Origin: DASTCC01 sp035711465
GTDB taxonomy: Bacteria > Acidobacteriota > Vicinamibacteria > Vicinamibacterales > SCN-69-37
NCBI GenBank assembly: GCA_035711465.1
Contig: DASTCC010000059.1
Coordinates: 1 to 22,473, forward strand
Length of the DNA stretch: 22,473 nucleotides
Direction of reading: 5' to 3'
In this document: in pieces, positions 1-8,062 of the stretch
Layout of the letters: the number at the start of each line of letters is the position of its first letter
How positions within the stretch are numbered: the first letter of the stretch is position 1
Translations under genes and position numbers: made by a program
Notes under the pieces: generated by a model
Databases searched by the model: none
Seen by the model: the letters and a program-made list of their open reading frames with translations, nothing else
Told to the model about the DNA's origin: nothing

Positions 1-3000
1 TACGGCAAGCGAGGCGCGCACCTGGTGGCGGCGCCACATCGCGTAGGCGGCCGGCAGCACGAGGAGCGTCAAGAACATGCAGGACCACAAACCGCCCACG
101 ACCGGCGCGGCTGTTCGGGCCGACACGTCGGCGCCGACACCCGCCTCCCACAGCAGTGGCAATAGACCGAGCACCGTGGTGGCCACGGTCATGACAAGCG
201 GCCGTACTCGGGCGCTTGCTCCCTCGACGACCGCCTCATCCACGTCTTCCGGCTTTTGAATCCGCCCTTCACGCCTGTGCCGGGCGAAGGCTTCATCGAG
301 ATACACGACCATCACGATGCCGGTCTCTGCGGCCACGCCGGCCACTGCGATGAGCCCGACCCACACAGCGGTTGACAGGTTGTAGTGCATGAAGGCGAGC
401 AGCCAGATGCTGCCGGCGACCGCGAAGGGCAAGCTCGAGAGCACGAGCAGTGTCTGTGGCCATCCGCGCATCGACATGTACAGCAGTGCGATCACGAGAA
501 CGAGCGTGAGCGGAATGATGTACCGGAGCCGCTCCTCCATCTGCGCCAGGAACTCGTACTGACCGGTCCACTGCAATCGATAGCCTGCGGGAAGCTTCAA
601 CTGCGCGGCAACCAGGGCCTTGGCATCGTCAACCCACCCGCCAAGGTCGCGCTGTGTCGGATCGATGTCCGCGAATACATAGCCCACCAGAACGCCGTTC
701 TCGTCCTTGATCATGGGTGGACCCGTGACGACGCGGATGTCCGCCAACTCGCCAAGAGGAACTGCGGCACCCGGCTGTCGGTACCGCTCGAGCAGATCGA
801 GCGAGCCCGGTGCGCCGCCCATCGGCAATGGCTGTTGTGTGGCCGACATGTCGCTCGAGGCCGTTGCCGTACTGGAGCTGGCGCCACCCATCCCACCCAT
901 GCCGCCACCGGCAGCCGATGGGGCCGCGGCCACCATGGCGCCGCTGCGTGGTGACGCGCCGCCGCCGACGTTCGCGCCTCCGACATCGGCGACGCTGGCG
1001 GTTGACTGAACCGGCACGAGGATGCGGCGCAGGGCCTGCGGATCGGAACGCCTGTCGGCGGCATAGCGCAAGTTGATCGTGAAGCGCGCACGGCCGGCGA
1101 TCGCCGTGGACACAGGCATCCCACCCACGGCCGCCTCGACGACGTCCTGCACGTCTCTGACCGTGAGGCCGTACCGCGCAATCGCATCGCGATCCGGCAC
1201 GATATCGACGTACTCGCGACCGGTCTGGCGCTCGGCGAACGTGCTGCGCGTGCCGGGCACCTGACGCAAGAGGCCTTCGAGCGCGATGCTGACTTGCTCG
1301 ATTTCGCTCAGGTCGTCGCCGAACACCTTGATGCCGACCGGCGTGCGCACGCCGGTCGTCAACATGTCAATGCGTGTGCGGATTGGCGGCGCGATCGCCA
1401 TCTGGTACCCCGGCATACGAAGCGCCGCATCCAGATCGCGCGACAGTTCCGCGAGCGTTCGGGCACGTTCTTCCGGCCAGACCCTGGCGAGCGCGGGCTT
1501 CAGCCAGTCCGGTGCAGCGTCGCTGTACCAGCGGTGCGTGTGTCGCGTCGGCCACTCCTCGCGGGGCCGCAACGTGATCACGGTTTCGATCATGTCGAGC
1601 TGCGCCGGGTCGGTTGCGGTCTCTGCTCGGCCGACTTTGCCGTGCACGGTCGACACTTCGGCAAATCCCCGGATCACCTGGTTCTGTCGCAGCAGGGCCC
1701 GACGCGCCTCCTCGATTGAGATGCCAGGAAATGTGGTCGGCATCACGAGCAGCGTGCCCTCGTCGAGCGGCGGCATGAACTCGGAGCCGAGTCGCTGAAA
1801 GACCGGCACCGTCGCGAGCATCAACATCGCGGCCAGCGCGACGACGACGATGCGAAAGCGGACGACGAGCCGCGCAATCGGTCGATAGACCGCAACCATC
1901 ACCCGGCTCACCGGGTTGGCCGCCTCCGTCCGGAAGCGCCCCCTGAGGAGCACCACCATCAAAGCCGGCGCGAGGGTGATCGACAGGATGGCGGCCGCGA
2001 ACATCGCGAAGGTCTTGGTATAGGCCAGTGGCGTGAAGAGCCGCCCGGCCTGCCCGGCGAGCGTGAAGATTGGAAGGAAGCTGACGGTGATCAACAACAG
2101 GGAGAAGAAGATCGGCCGTCCCACTTCCTTGCAGGCGCCGACGATGATCTGTTTCCGATCGCTGCCCGTCTCCGCAGCCGCCAGACGCACGTGGGCGTTC
2201 TCGATCAGCACAATCGCCGCATCGGCGAGTTCGCCAACCGCAATCGCGATGCCGCCGAGCGACATGATGTTCGACGACAAGCCCAGGTAGCGGATGGCGA
2301 TGAACGAGAACAGCACCGAGAGCGGCAGCACCACCATTACCACCAGCGCGGACCGGGCGTGGAACAGGAAGACCAGGCAGATGATCGTGACGATGACCGC
2401 TTGCTGGATGAGCGTGTCTCTCAGGGTCGCGATCGAACCGAGAATGAGCTCCGACCGGTCGTACGTCGAGATGAGTTGAACCCCTTCGGGCAGATGCAGC
2501 GTCCCGATCTGCTGCTTCACCGCGTCGATGACCTGCAGGGCATTGGAGCCGATACGCATCACCACGATGCCGCCCGCGGCTTCGCCAGTGCCGTTGAAAT
2601 CGGCGGCGCCACGCCGGATGTCCGGACCAAACCGCACGGTGGCGATGTCACCCAGCCGAATGGGCGTTCCCCCCGGGCCGACGGTGACGACGCTCCGCTC
2701 GAGATCCGCGAGATCTTTGACGTAGCCGCGTCCCCGCAGCACGTACTCGCGACCACCGAGCTCCAACACGCGCGCGCCTACTTCGGCGTTGGCGTCGCGC
2801 ACGGAACGGGTGACGTCCGTAATAGTGAGACCAAAGCCGACGAGCCGGTCCGGATCGACGACAATCTGATACTGCCGCTCGAAGCCGCCGAGCGAGGCGA
2901 CTTCGGCAACGCCGACGACGGCCTGCAATGCCGGGCGGACGGTGAAGTCCTGCAGCGCGCGGAGCTCGGCAAGATCCAGTCGGCCGGTGGTGTCCTCGAG

Positions 3001-3429
3001 GACGTACTGATAGACCCAGCCGACGCCGCTGGCATCGGGCCCCAGCGTCGGCGAGACGCCGGGGGGCAGGAGCTGCTGGACTCGGCCGAGCTGCTCGAGC
3101 ACGCGCGTCCGCGCCCAGTAGATGTCGGTGCCCTCGGCGAACAGGACGTACGTGAAGCTCATGCCAAACATCGAGTAGCCGCGCACGGTCTGGACCGCAG
3201 GCGTGCTCTGGAGGGCGCGGACCAGCGGATAGGTAATCTGGTCCTCGATCAGATCGGGGCTGCGGCCCATCCACTCCGTGTAGACGATCACCTGCGGATC
3301 GGAGAGATCGGGCAGGGCGTCGAGCGGCGTCTGGCGCACGGAATCCACGGCAAACGCCGCCAACGCGAGGACGGTGATGAACACGGCCCACTTGTAGCGA
3401 ACCGACAGCTCGATGATGCGTTCGACCAT
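1..3429 (-). CDS. cusA: CusA-like heavy-metal RND efflux pump (C-terminus cut by window edge)
   Basis: This is the inner-membrane proton-driven pump of a tripartite Cu(I)/Ag(I)-type exporter. The frame is open from ATG at 3429 to base 1 (1143 codons); homology at the end suggests only a few residues are missing. Family landmarks are the N-terminal TM followed by DALPDLSDPQVIVYTEW, the TM4 stretch GGIAIAVGELADAAIVLIEN with the proton-relay Asp at residue 403, and AGVAAETGIVM with Glu at 1035. The central porter domain reads like CusA rather than CzcA: AQLDMIETVI (Met 613) and RIDMLTTGV (Met 689) fall where CusA has metal-binding Met. The Lys that CusA has in RVRPKAMT is Leu here. Residues about 809-889 are a low-complexity Gly/Ser/Ala/Met insertion absent from E. 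coli CusA (about 1047 aa). The start lies 5 nt after the cusB stop, so the two are probably co-translated. Metal specificity is inferred. Confidence 0.93.
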   Translation of the reverse strand, partial: MVERIIELSVRYKWAVFITVLALAAFAVDSVRQTPLDALPDLSDPQVIVYTEWMGRSPDLIEDQITYPLVRALQSTPAVQTVRGYSMFGMSFTYVLFAEGTDIYWARTRVLEQLGRVQQLLPPGVSPTLGPDASGVGWVYQYVLEDTTGRLDLAELRALQDFTVRPALQAVVGVAEVASLGGFERQYQIVVDPDRLVGFGLTITDVTRSVRDANAEVGARVLELGGREYVLRGRGYVKDLADLERSVVTVGPGGTPIRLGDIATVRFGPDIRRGAADFNGTGEAAGGIVVMRIGSNALQVIDAVKQQIGTLHLPEGVQLISTYDRSELILGSIATLRDTLIQQAVIVTIICLVFLFHARSALVVMVVLPLSVLFSFIAIRYLGLSSNIMSLGGIAIAVGELADAAIVLIENAHVRLAAAETGSDRKQIIVGACKEVGRPIFFSLLLITVSFLPIFTLAGQAGRLFTPLAYTKTFAMFAAAILSITLAPALMVVLLRGRFRTEAANPVSRVMVAVYRPIARLVVRFRIVVVALAAMLMLATVPVFQRLGSEFMPPLDEGTLLVMPTTFPGISIEEARRALLRQNQVIRGFAEVSTVHGKVGRAETATDPAQLDMIETVITLRPREEWPTRHTHRWYSDAAPDWLKPALARVWPEERARTLAELSRDLDAALRMPGYQMAIAPPIRTRIDMLTTGVRTPVGIKVFGDDLSEIEQVSIALEGLLRQVPGTRSTFAERQTGREYVDIVPDRDAIARYGLTVRDVQDVVEAAVGGMPVSTAIAGRARFTINLRYAADRRSDPQALRRILVPVQSTASVADVGGANVGGGASPRSGAMVAAAPSAAGGGMGGMGGASSSTATASSDMSATQQPLPMGGAPGSLDLLERYRQPGAAVPLGELADIRVVTGPPMIKDENGVLVGYVFADIDPTQRDLGGWVDDAKALVAAQLKLPAGYRLQWTGQYEFLAQMEERLRYIIPLTLVLVIALLYMSMRGWPQTLLVLSSLPFAVAGSIWLLAFMHYNLSTAVWVGLIAVAGVAAETGIVMVVYLDEAFARHRREGRIQKPEDVDEAVVEGASARVRPLVMTVATTVLGLLPLLWEAGVGADVSARTAAPVVGGLWSCMFLTLLVLPAAYAMWRRHQVRASLAV
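763..1005 (-). other. Gly/Met-rich insertion within the CusA porter domain
   Basis: This segment codes for about 80 extra residues (roughly 809-889) between the strand ending LRRILVPVQ and the conserved VPLGELADI. In E. coli CusA only a few residues join these points. It is rich in Gly, Ala and Ser and contains five Met, including GGGMGGMGG. There is no frameshift, as both flanks are in the same frame and align with the family. By position it should face the periplasm. Confidence 0.8.
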
Positions 3430-3434
3430 GGCCG

Positions 3435-4703
3435 TTACTCCTTGCCGGTCGCGGCCTTCGCGGAGGCAGGCCGATGGCCCGCGTGCGGATCCTCGGAGGT
3501 CGCGGGCGGCCGCTCGTCCCCTGACGGGGAGCCATGGTTGTGCCCGCCGACGGCACCGGTCGCGCGTAGACGACTTTCCGAGTCGAGCAGGAACACGCCG
3601 GCGGCGACGACCTGTTCGCCGTCCGTGAGGCCCTGGCGGATTTCCACACGATCGGCGAGCTGCACGCCGACCTTCACCAGCCGGGGCTCGAATTGACCGC
3701 CGGCGGCGACGAAGACGTGCTGCTGCAAGCCGGTATCGACGACCGCGTCGCGGGGCACGGTGAGGACGGGTTGTCCGGCCGTTTCGAACGCCGCGGTCCC
3801 ATACAGTCCGGGCTTCAGGGCGCCGTCGCGATTGGCGGCCGAGAGGCGCACTCGCAGCGTCCGAGTACGTTCGGTCAGCATCGGATAGATGAAATCGACA
3901 CGCGCCGGGAACGGCGCTCGGCCCGATGCCGGGAAATCCAACAGTGCCGCGCTGCCGACGCGCACCGACGCCATGCTGGCCTCGGGAACTTCGGCGAGAA
4001 TCCAGACGCGCGATAAATCCGCGATCGTCGCCAGCGTCGTCGACGGATCGACCGAGGTTCCGGCCGTCACGCCGCGATTCACCAGCACCCCGGTGTGTGG
4101 CGCGACCACCGTGACCAGACGTCTCGGTTCGCCACTTCGCTCGATGGCGTCGATTTCTGCTGCGGTCATCCCGAGAACTTCCAACCGGGTCCGACCGCTG
4201 GCAATCACGGCACTGCTGATGCCTGCCGCAGCCGTCGCGCGGCGGGCCGTCAAGTACTCGGTCTGAGACGAGAGCAGCTCCGGCGAGAAGATGCGCGCGA
4301 ACGGCTCCCCTTCTCGCACGACCTGACCCGTGGTGGCGACTTCCAGATGCTCGACCCAACCGGCGACTCGGGTATGGATGTGCGAAATTCGCGATTCGTC
4401 CGGAACGACTGTGGCCACTGTCCGGATCGTCTCGGTCAGCGACTGGCGCGTGACCGTTTCAAGGCGAATGTCGAGAGACCGTGCGGCGGCCGTCTCGATG
4501 GACACGCGTCCAGACGCGACGTCCGCCGTGGTGGATGCCACCATGCGCGGCATCGTGTCCGACGTCGGTGCCGTTGACGAGACAGCGAACGGCCATCCGT
4601 CGCGAGCCCGCTGGATCGCAAGGATCCCGGTGAACAGCAGGGCCGTCACCGCGGCCGATGCGAGTGGACGAAGGAGTCCTCGAAGCGCGATGGAGAGTGT
4701 CAT
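3435..4703 (-). CDS. cusB: CusB-like periplasmic adaptor with His-rich C-terminal tail
   Basis: This is the membrane-fusion (adaptor) protein, 422 aa, that links the RND pump to the outer-membrane channel. A hydrophobic N-terminal anchor lies near residues 13-30. The barrel-sandwich half-motif is seen around RVAGWVEHLEVATTGQVVREG, followed by an alpha-hairpin with SPELLSSQTEYLTARRA and the second lipoyl half VVAPHTGVLVNRGVTAGTSV. The C-terminal membrane-proximal domain contains TVPRDAVVDTG and VEIRQGLTDGEQVVAAGVFLLDSE. The last 37 residues (386-422) are disordered-looking and hold His 388, 390, 407 and 410 (GHNHG, PHAGH), suggesting metal capture like the CusF-type or His-rich tails of other Cus/Czc adaptors. 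The ATG overlaps the cusC stop by 4 nt (ATGA), and the cusA start follows 5 nt after its stop. Confidence 0.92.
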   Translation of the reverse strand: MTLSIALRGLLRPLASAAVTALLFTGILAIQRARDGWPFAVSSTAPTSDTMPRMVASTTADVASGRVSIETAAARSLDIRLETVTRQSLTETIRTVATVVPDESRISHIHTRVAGWVEHLEVATTGQVVREGEPFARIFSPELLSSQTEYLTARRATAAAGISSAVIASGRTRLEVLGMTAAEIDAIERSGEPRRLVTVVAPHTGVLVNRGVTAGTSVDPSTTLATIADLSRVWILAEVPEASMASVRVGSAALLDFPASGRAPFPARVDFIYPMLTERTRTLRVRLSAANRDGALKPGLYGTAAFETAGQPVLTVPRDAVVDTGLQQHVFVAAGGQFEPRLVKVGVQLADRVEIRQGLTDGEQVVAAGVFLLDSESRLRATGAVGGHNHGSPSGDERPPATSEDPHAGHRPASAKAATGKE

Positions 4704-5956
4704 TTGACGATCGCCTCGTACGATCCAATGGCCCGAGCCAGTCGCGCCCAGGCCAAACCGAGTTGGGTATCTGCGGCGATGAGGTCGCCCTGAACCAGCC
4801 AGAGGGCTTGAACGGCTTCGATCACGCTGACGAGCGGCAGCCGGCCGGACGCGTAGCCTGCAACCGCCGGCTCGACGGCGAGACGTGCGCGCGGGAGCAC
4901 GTCACTGACGAGCGCCGCCTGGCGATCGCGGGCTGCCTGCAACCGGTTGACAGCGACCGCGGCCTCACCTTCGATCATCCGCGCCATCGCACGGACGTCC
5001 GCTTCCGCCATCGATTGCATCGCCTGCGCTTCGGCGACGCCTGCGCGCAGCTTGTCGCGCCAGATCGGCAGGCTGAAGCCGACCATCGCCATCCAACCGC
5101 GACCGTCGGTCATCGTGTAGGACGGTCCGGTCCGAACCGTGGCCATCGGCCGGAACATGTCGCGCATCACCTGCACGTCGGATTCGGCGCGGGCGATCTC
5201 CGCCCGGCCGGCGACCAGTTCTGGCCGCGCCGTGAGCGCGGACTTGATCGCATCCCAAGGAGGCACGGCCTGCGGCAGGTCGAGCATGGTAAGGGGCGGT
5301 ACCGGTGCGTCGGCGTCGATCGCCAGACTGGTGTTGAGCATCGCCTCGGCGCCGCGGATCTCACTTACCAACACCCGCGCCAACGCCTCGAGCCGCGCCA
5401 CTTCGACCTCCGAGCGCAGGACGTCTGACTGCGGCGCGGCGCCGCTGGCGTAGCGCGCATTCGCGGCGTTCACCACGTCGCGGGCGATGGCGACTTGCTC
5501 GTCGGCGAGCGCGGCCGTCCGACGGCGCTCCTGCAGCATCAGATAGGCCGTCGCTGCTTCGATACCGACGTCGAGGGTCATACGCCTGGCCTCCGCACGC
5601 AGCCGATCGACGTCGGCCACGGCAGAGGCGCGGCGGTGGCCGCGAATCCCCGATAACGGAATCTGCTGCTCGTACGTGACGCTGACGTCCGCGCCGTTGA
5701 GCATGAACGGCAGGTGATCGAGCGAGGGCGAGACCATCGGATCCGAGAGCGCCGACACGATCGTCGGCCGCGCCTCGCCAGCACTCACTCGCGCCTGGGC
5801 GGCCCTGATCTCGTCTCTGCGCTCGCCGGCGATACGGATGACGTCGGCGAGGCTCAGCGGCGATGGCAGCGGCGCCGCGCCCTGCGCCATCGCGCTCGGC
5901 GCCGACAGCGTCAGCGGTGCGGCGATCAGCGCGCCAAGAGCGATGAGTCGGGTCAT
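4700..5956 (-). CDS. cusC: CusC/TolC-family outer-membrane efflux protein
   Basis: This is the outer-membrane channel of the same tripartite exporter, 418 aa from the chosen ATG at 5956. That start is preferred over an ATG at 6046 because it gives a clean signal peptide (MTRLIALGALIAAPLTL, cleavage near AMA-QG) with AGGAC-like pairing just upstream. No lipobox Cys is present, unlike E. coli CusC. The two repeated long-helix OEP modules are visible: RRDEIRAAQARVSAGEARP, then YLMLQERRRTAALADEQVAIA and NARYASGAAPQSDVLRSEVE. The second repeat includes ALTARPELVAGRAEIARAESD and GYASGRLPLVSVIEAVQAL. Its TGA overlaps the cusB ATG. The family is clear; its assignment to Cus comes from the neighbours. 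Confidence 0.9.
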   Translation of the reverse strand: MTRLIALGALIAAPLTLSAPSAMAQGAAPLPSPLSLADVIRIAGERRDEIRAAQARVSAGEARPTIVSALSDPMVSPSLDHLPFMLNGADVSVTYEQQIPLSGIRGHRRASAVADVDRLRAEARRMTLDVGIEAATAYLMLQERRRTAALADEQVAIARDVVNAANARYASGAAPQSDVLRSEVEVARLEALARVLVSEIRGAEAMLNTSLAIDADAPVPPLTMLDLPQAVPPWDAIKSALTARPELVAGRAEIARAESDVQVMRDMFRPMATVRTGPSYTMTDGRGWMAMVGFSLPIWRDKLRAGVAEAQAMQSMAEADVRAMARMIEGEAAVAVNRLQAARDRQAALVSDVLPRARLAVEPAVAGYASGRLPLVSVIEAVQALWLVQGDLIAADTQLGLAWARLARAIGSYEAIVK

Positions 5957-6101
5957 GTTCACAGGTCCTGAAGATGCTCGTCGGAGCGATGGATTGCTGC
6001 CGAGCACCTCAGTGCTTTCGGTGATCGCTCGACAGCCGCGCAGCACTATCGCGGCCGTCGAAGACGCACAGCCGCGGACCTTACGTCGTGATCGCGCGAT
6101 G
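5957..6101. other. Gap between the Cys-rich leader gene and cusC
   Basis: These 145 bp separate two same-strand genes. Upstream extensions of the cusC frame and an antisense frame are open here, but neither has family-like sequence. I see no clear terminator or promoter, so co-transcription of the flanking genes is likely but not shown. Confidence 0.4.
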
Positions 6102-6458
6102 TCAGATTCGCAGAGGGATCAATGGAGGCAGGCTGCTGCCGGCTGTCGGGGGACTCGCAAGAACAGCTCGGGATGAGATGGCGGCCGCGGCCAGGGATTG
6201 GAACTCGGGCAGCGGCTCCCCTTCTGTTGCTCGTGTGCGGACGGTGGTGCGCTCGGTCTTCTCGCGCACGAATGCGGCCGCCGACGCTGGACCCGAATCG
6301 CACGCGCCCGGGCGATTCAGCGCCGGCGACAGACTTCCGTCCCCGTGCGTGCAGACGAGGTCGTTCGCCGGAGAGTCGCACCAACCGGCGCACAGGCCAG
6401 CGGCGAAGGGGCCGGTTGCCAGTGTCAGCACGATCGAAAGCGCAGCGACTCGGACCAC
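6102..6458 (-). CDS. Small secreted Cys-rich protein heading the efflux operon
   Basis: This is a 118-aa protein of unknown function. It starts at GTG 6458 and has an N-terminal hydrophobic export signal (VRVAALSIVLTLATGPFAAG). The mature part opens with LCAGWCD, then LVCTHGDG and GACDSG, giving four Cys and a His in about 35 residues. This is followed by a polar region and a Pro-rich end. Position as the first gene before cusC, the same strand, and the Cys/His cluster fit a periplasmic metal-binding or sensing accessory. It does not look like CusF, which uses Met/Trp/His on an OB fold. No good Shine-Dalgarno is seen, so the start is uncertain. The signal peptide and absence of a competing good frame support a real gene. 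Confidence 0.6.
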   Translation of the reverse strand: MVRVAALSIVLTLATGPFAAGLCAGWCDSPANDLVCTHGDGSLSPALNRPGACDSGPASAAAFVREKTERTTVRTRATEGEPLPEFQSLAAAAISSRAVLASPPTAGSSLPPLIPLRI

Positions 6459-6535
6459 GGAAGTCTCGTTCTCAACAGAGGCAAGAGACGCGCCAGCGCG
6501 TGCCGCTGAACGAAACCGAGCCGTAGGCCTCGTGG

Positions 6536-6554
6536 ACCCCCGCGACGCGGGGGT
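6536..6554. promoter_or_regulatory. GC-rich 9-bp-arm palindrome upstream of the efflux operon
   Basis: ACCCCCGCG and CGCGGGGGT form a perfect inverted repeat around a single A, about 78 bp upstream of the first gene of the metal-efflux operon. A 1-nt centre is unsuited to an RNA hairpin loop without opening several pairs, so a protein-binding operator is plausible. No T-run follows. The 187-bp gap (6459-6645) holds nothing else I can name. Confidence 0.4.
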
Positions 6555-6645
6555 TGCAGGAATTTCTCGCGACGGCGCCGAAGAATCCGCACCTCGCTCT
6601 ACTGCCGAACGCGATTGCCCCGAGCCGGGAGAAGGGTCCGTCGCC

Positions 6646-7104
6646 CTACCGAGAGCTCCGCGGGCCCGCGCGTCTTCCAGTCACCTCTTCGATGACGATC
6701 CGATAGACGACCGCCGCGACGTGCTCTTCGTTTGGCGTGCGCTTTCCGATTCCCGGCACCCACCACATCTCACGATCCTGAAACAGGTCGCTCGCCCGGC
6801 GGCGCTCGGGCTCGTCCTGGCGTGAGTTGGTGATCTCGACATACCGCCCGATCGCGACGACCGTCGTCCAGTTCGTCTGGTCGACGATGTCGTCGACCTC
6901 GACGCAGACCCTGGGATTGCCGCGCATCCAGTCGATCTTCTGTCCGACCGTCGAGAAGCTGTAGAGCGAGTCGCTCAGCCGATCGAGGTAGAAGAAGAAC
7001 GGCACGATGTACGGCTGGTCGGCGCGCGCACACGCCAGGCGCCCGAAGCGGGCTCGCTCCAGGACGTCGCGGCACTCGTCGGCGCTCAACTCGTGAATCA
7101 CCAT
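6646..7104 (-). CDS. Pyridoxamine 5'-phosphate oxidase-fold flavoprotein
   Basis: This 152-aa protein belongs to the FMN-binding split-barrel family (PPOX / NimA-like). Typical features in order are IHELSADECRDVLERARFGRLACA at the N-terminus, then QPYIVPFFFYLD and LYSFSTVGQKIDWMRGNPRVCVEVDD, the FMN-phosphate-contacting region in this family, and then TTVVAIGRYVEI. Such proteins reduce flavins, F420-linked substrates or nitro compounds; the substrate cannot be read from sequence. ATG 7104 matches the usual family start although no strong Shine-Dalgarno precedes it. It is on the same strand as the efflux operon but separated by 187 bp with a palindrome, so it is probably a separate unit. Confidence 0.88.
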   Translation of the reverse strand: MVIHELSADECRDVLERARFGRLACARADQPYIVPFFFYLDRLSDSLYSFSTVGQKIDWMRGNPRVCVEVDDIVDQTNWTTVVAIGRYVEITNSRQDEPERRRASDLFQDREMWWVPGIGKRTPNEEHVAAVVYRIVIEEVTGRRAGPRSSR

Positions 7105-7143
7105 AAGGGATGCACGAATCTTGGCGACAGCGCGACGGCGCCG

Positions 7144-7330
7144 TCAAGGGGCAGCTGGGTCTGTCGCGTGGGTAATCCCCATCGGCTCGCCCCGGCTGGC
7201 CGACTCGTGGATCGCCTCGACGATTCGCGCCATGGTGACGCCGGCCGCGCCGGCGTCGGCGCCTACCAGCGAACGCTGCCGGCGATGCTGGCGCTGTTGA
7301 ACGTCACCAGAGGCGCCATCGACAACGCCG
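7144..7330 (-). pseudogene. Possible decayed 3' end of a Gfo/Idh/MocA-type dehydrogenase
   Basis: In the minus frame ending at TGA 7144-7146, the stretch GVTMARIVEAIHESASRGEP resembles the C-terminal helix common in Gfo/Idh/MocA oxidoreductases (a -RIVEAIYESA-RG- pattern). A neighbouring frame just upstream reads APLVTFNSASIAGSVRW and then a stop, as if one reading frame had been broken. There is no start or Rossmann motif. The match is short and could be chance; the stretch from 7105 to 7362 otherwise contains no convincing gene. Confidence 0.25.
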
Positions 7331-7362
7331 GCCGCTTGCGACGCGGCTCCGGGTAGACGGTC

Positions 7363-7824
7363 TCACGGGGTGCGCATGCGCGAGCCGATCGTCGCTCCCG
7401 TCAGCGCGCCGAGCACCGCGCCCACCGCGCCGCCCCCGATGGTCCAGGCCGGCCCACTCGTGCAGACGATCTCGTTGCGCTCGTCACATTGCGAGCCGCC
7501 GATGGCGACCATCGACGCCATCGTGACGCCGCCGATGATTCCCCCCAGCACGGCGCCGGACTTCGTCGCCGGCGGACCCGGTACCTGCACCTTGACGACG
7601 TCACGAATCGGAATCTCGACCAGCGCGGTATCGGTCAGGATCTCTATCGCCCGGGGCGTCACCGCGAAGACGGTCCCGTGAATCGTGGGATGGTTACGGC
7701 GCGCCACCCACACCTCTCGCCCTTGCGCAATAGGCAACTGGGCGGACGGTTGAGGGGCGAGCTGCGCCATCACCGGCGTCGCCAGCGCGACACTCAACTG
7801 CAGAGACGATAGGGCGCGCAGCAT
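7363..7824 (-). CDS. Secreted glycine-zipper protein, function unknown
   Basis: This is a 153-aa protein with a signal peptide (residues 1-20, MLRALSSLQLSVALATPVMA). A small beta-rich module follows (REVWVARRNHPTIHGTVFAV through VEIPIRDVVKVQV), then two Gly-rich hydrophobic segments around residues 92-113 (GAVLGGIIGGVTMASMVAIGG) and 126-148 (GGGAVGAVLGALTGATIG), separated by a loop with two Cys. The Gly-x3-Gly spacing suggests membrane-inserted glycine zippers, as in small envelope proteins of Acidobacteriota and Proteobacteria. A strong Shine-Dalgarno (AAGGAAGGG) precedes the ATG at 7824, which supports expression. No enzymatic role is visible. Confidence 0.75.
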   Translation of the reverse strand: MLRALSSLQLSVALATPVMAQLAPQPSAQLPIAQGREVWVARRNHPTIHGTVFAVTPRAIEILTDTALVEIPIRDVVKVQVPGPPATKSGAVLGGIIGGVTMASMVAIGGSQCDERNEIVCTSGPAWTIGGGAVGAVLGALTGATIGSRMRTP

Positions 7825-8062
7825 GATCGGCCCTTCCTTGCCGGCGAGAAGTGCAACACCCCTGCCGCGTCGAGCCGGCTAGGAATGCCCGTGCGCACCG
7901 CGCCGCGGCCACGGAGCGCGCAAAACCTCGCGCTCGACGGGGGGAATTCCGCGATTCAGCGCCCGCGGACCGAACGCCGGTCGCGCGTTCGACGACGCGA
8001 CGACTGGCGCTGTTTCTGCAGTGTCATTGAGAGACGCCTATTCGTCCGGCCAGGGGGACCTC
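7825..8062. promoter_or_regulatory. Divergent intergenic region (glycine-zipper gene / OsmC gene)
   Basis: These 238 bp separate genes reading left (7824) and right (8063), so promoters for both must lie here or nearby. An AAGGAAGGG ribosome site for the left gene and AGGGGGA for the right gene are visible at the two ends. I cannot name -35/-10 boxes in this GC-rich stretch. Confidence 0.45.

Noticed and set aside
2191..3696. Long plus-strand open frame (501 codons) opposite the CusA-like gene
   Set aside because: It lies antisense to a gene with clear family motifs and its translation is low-complexity and rich in Asp/Arg/His/Gln, typical of the reverse strand of GC-rich coding DNA.
7093..7356. 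87-codon plus-strand frame in the gap before the glycine-zipper gene
   Set aside because: No ribosome site, no recognisable composition, and it overlaps the start of the flavoprotein gene on the other strand.
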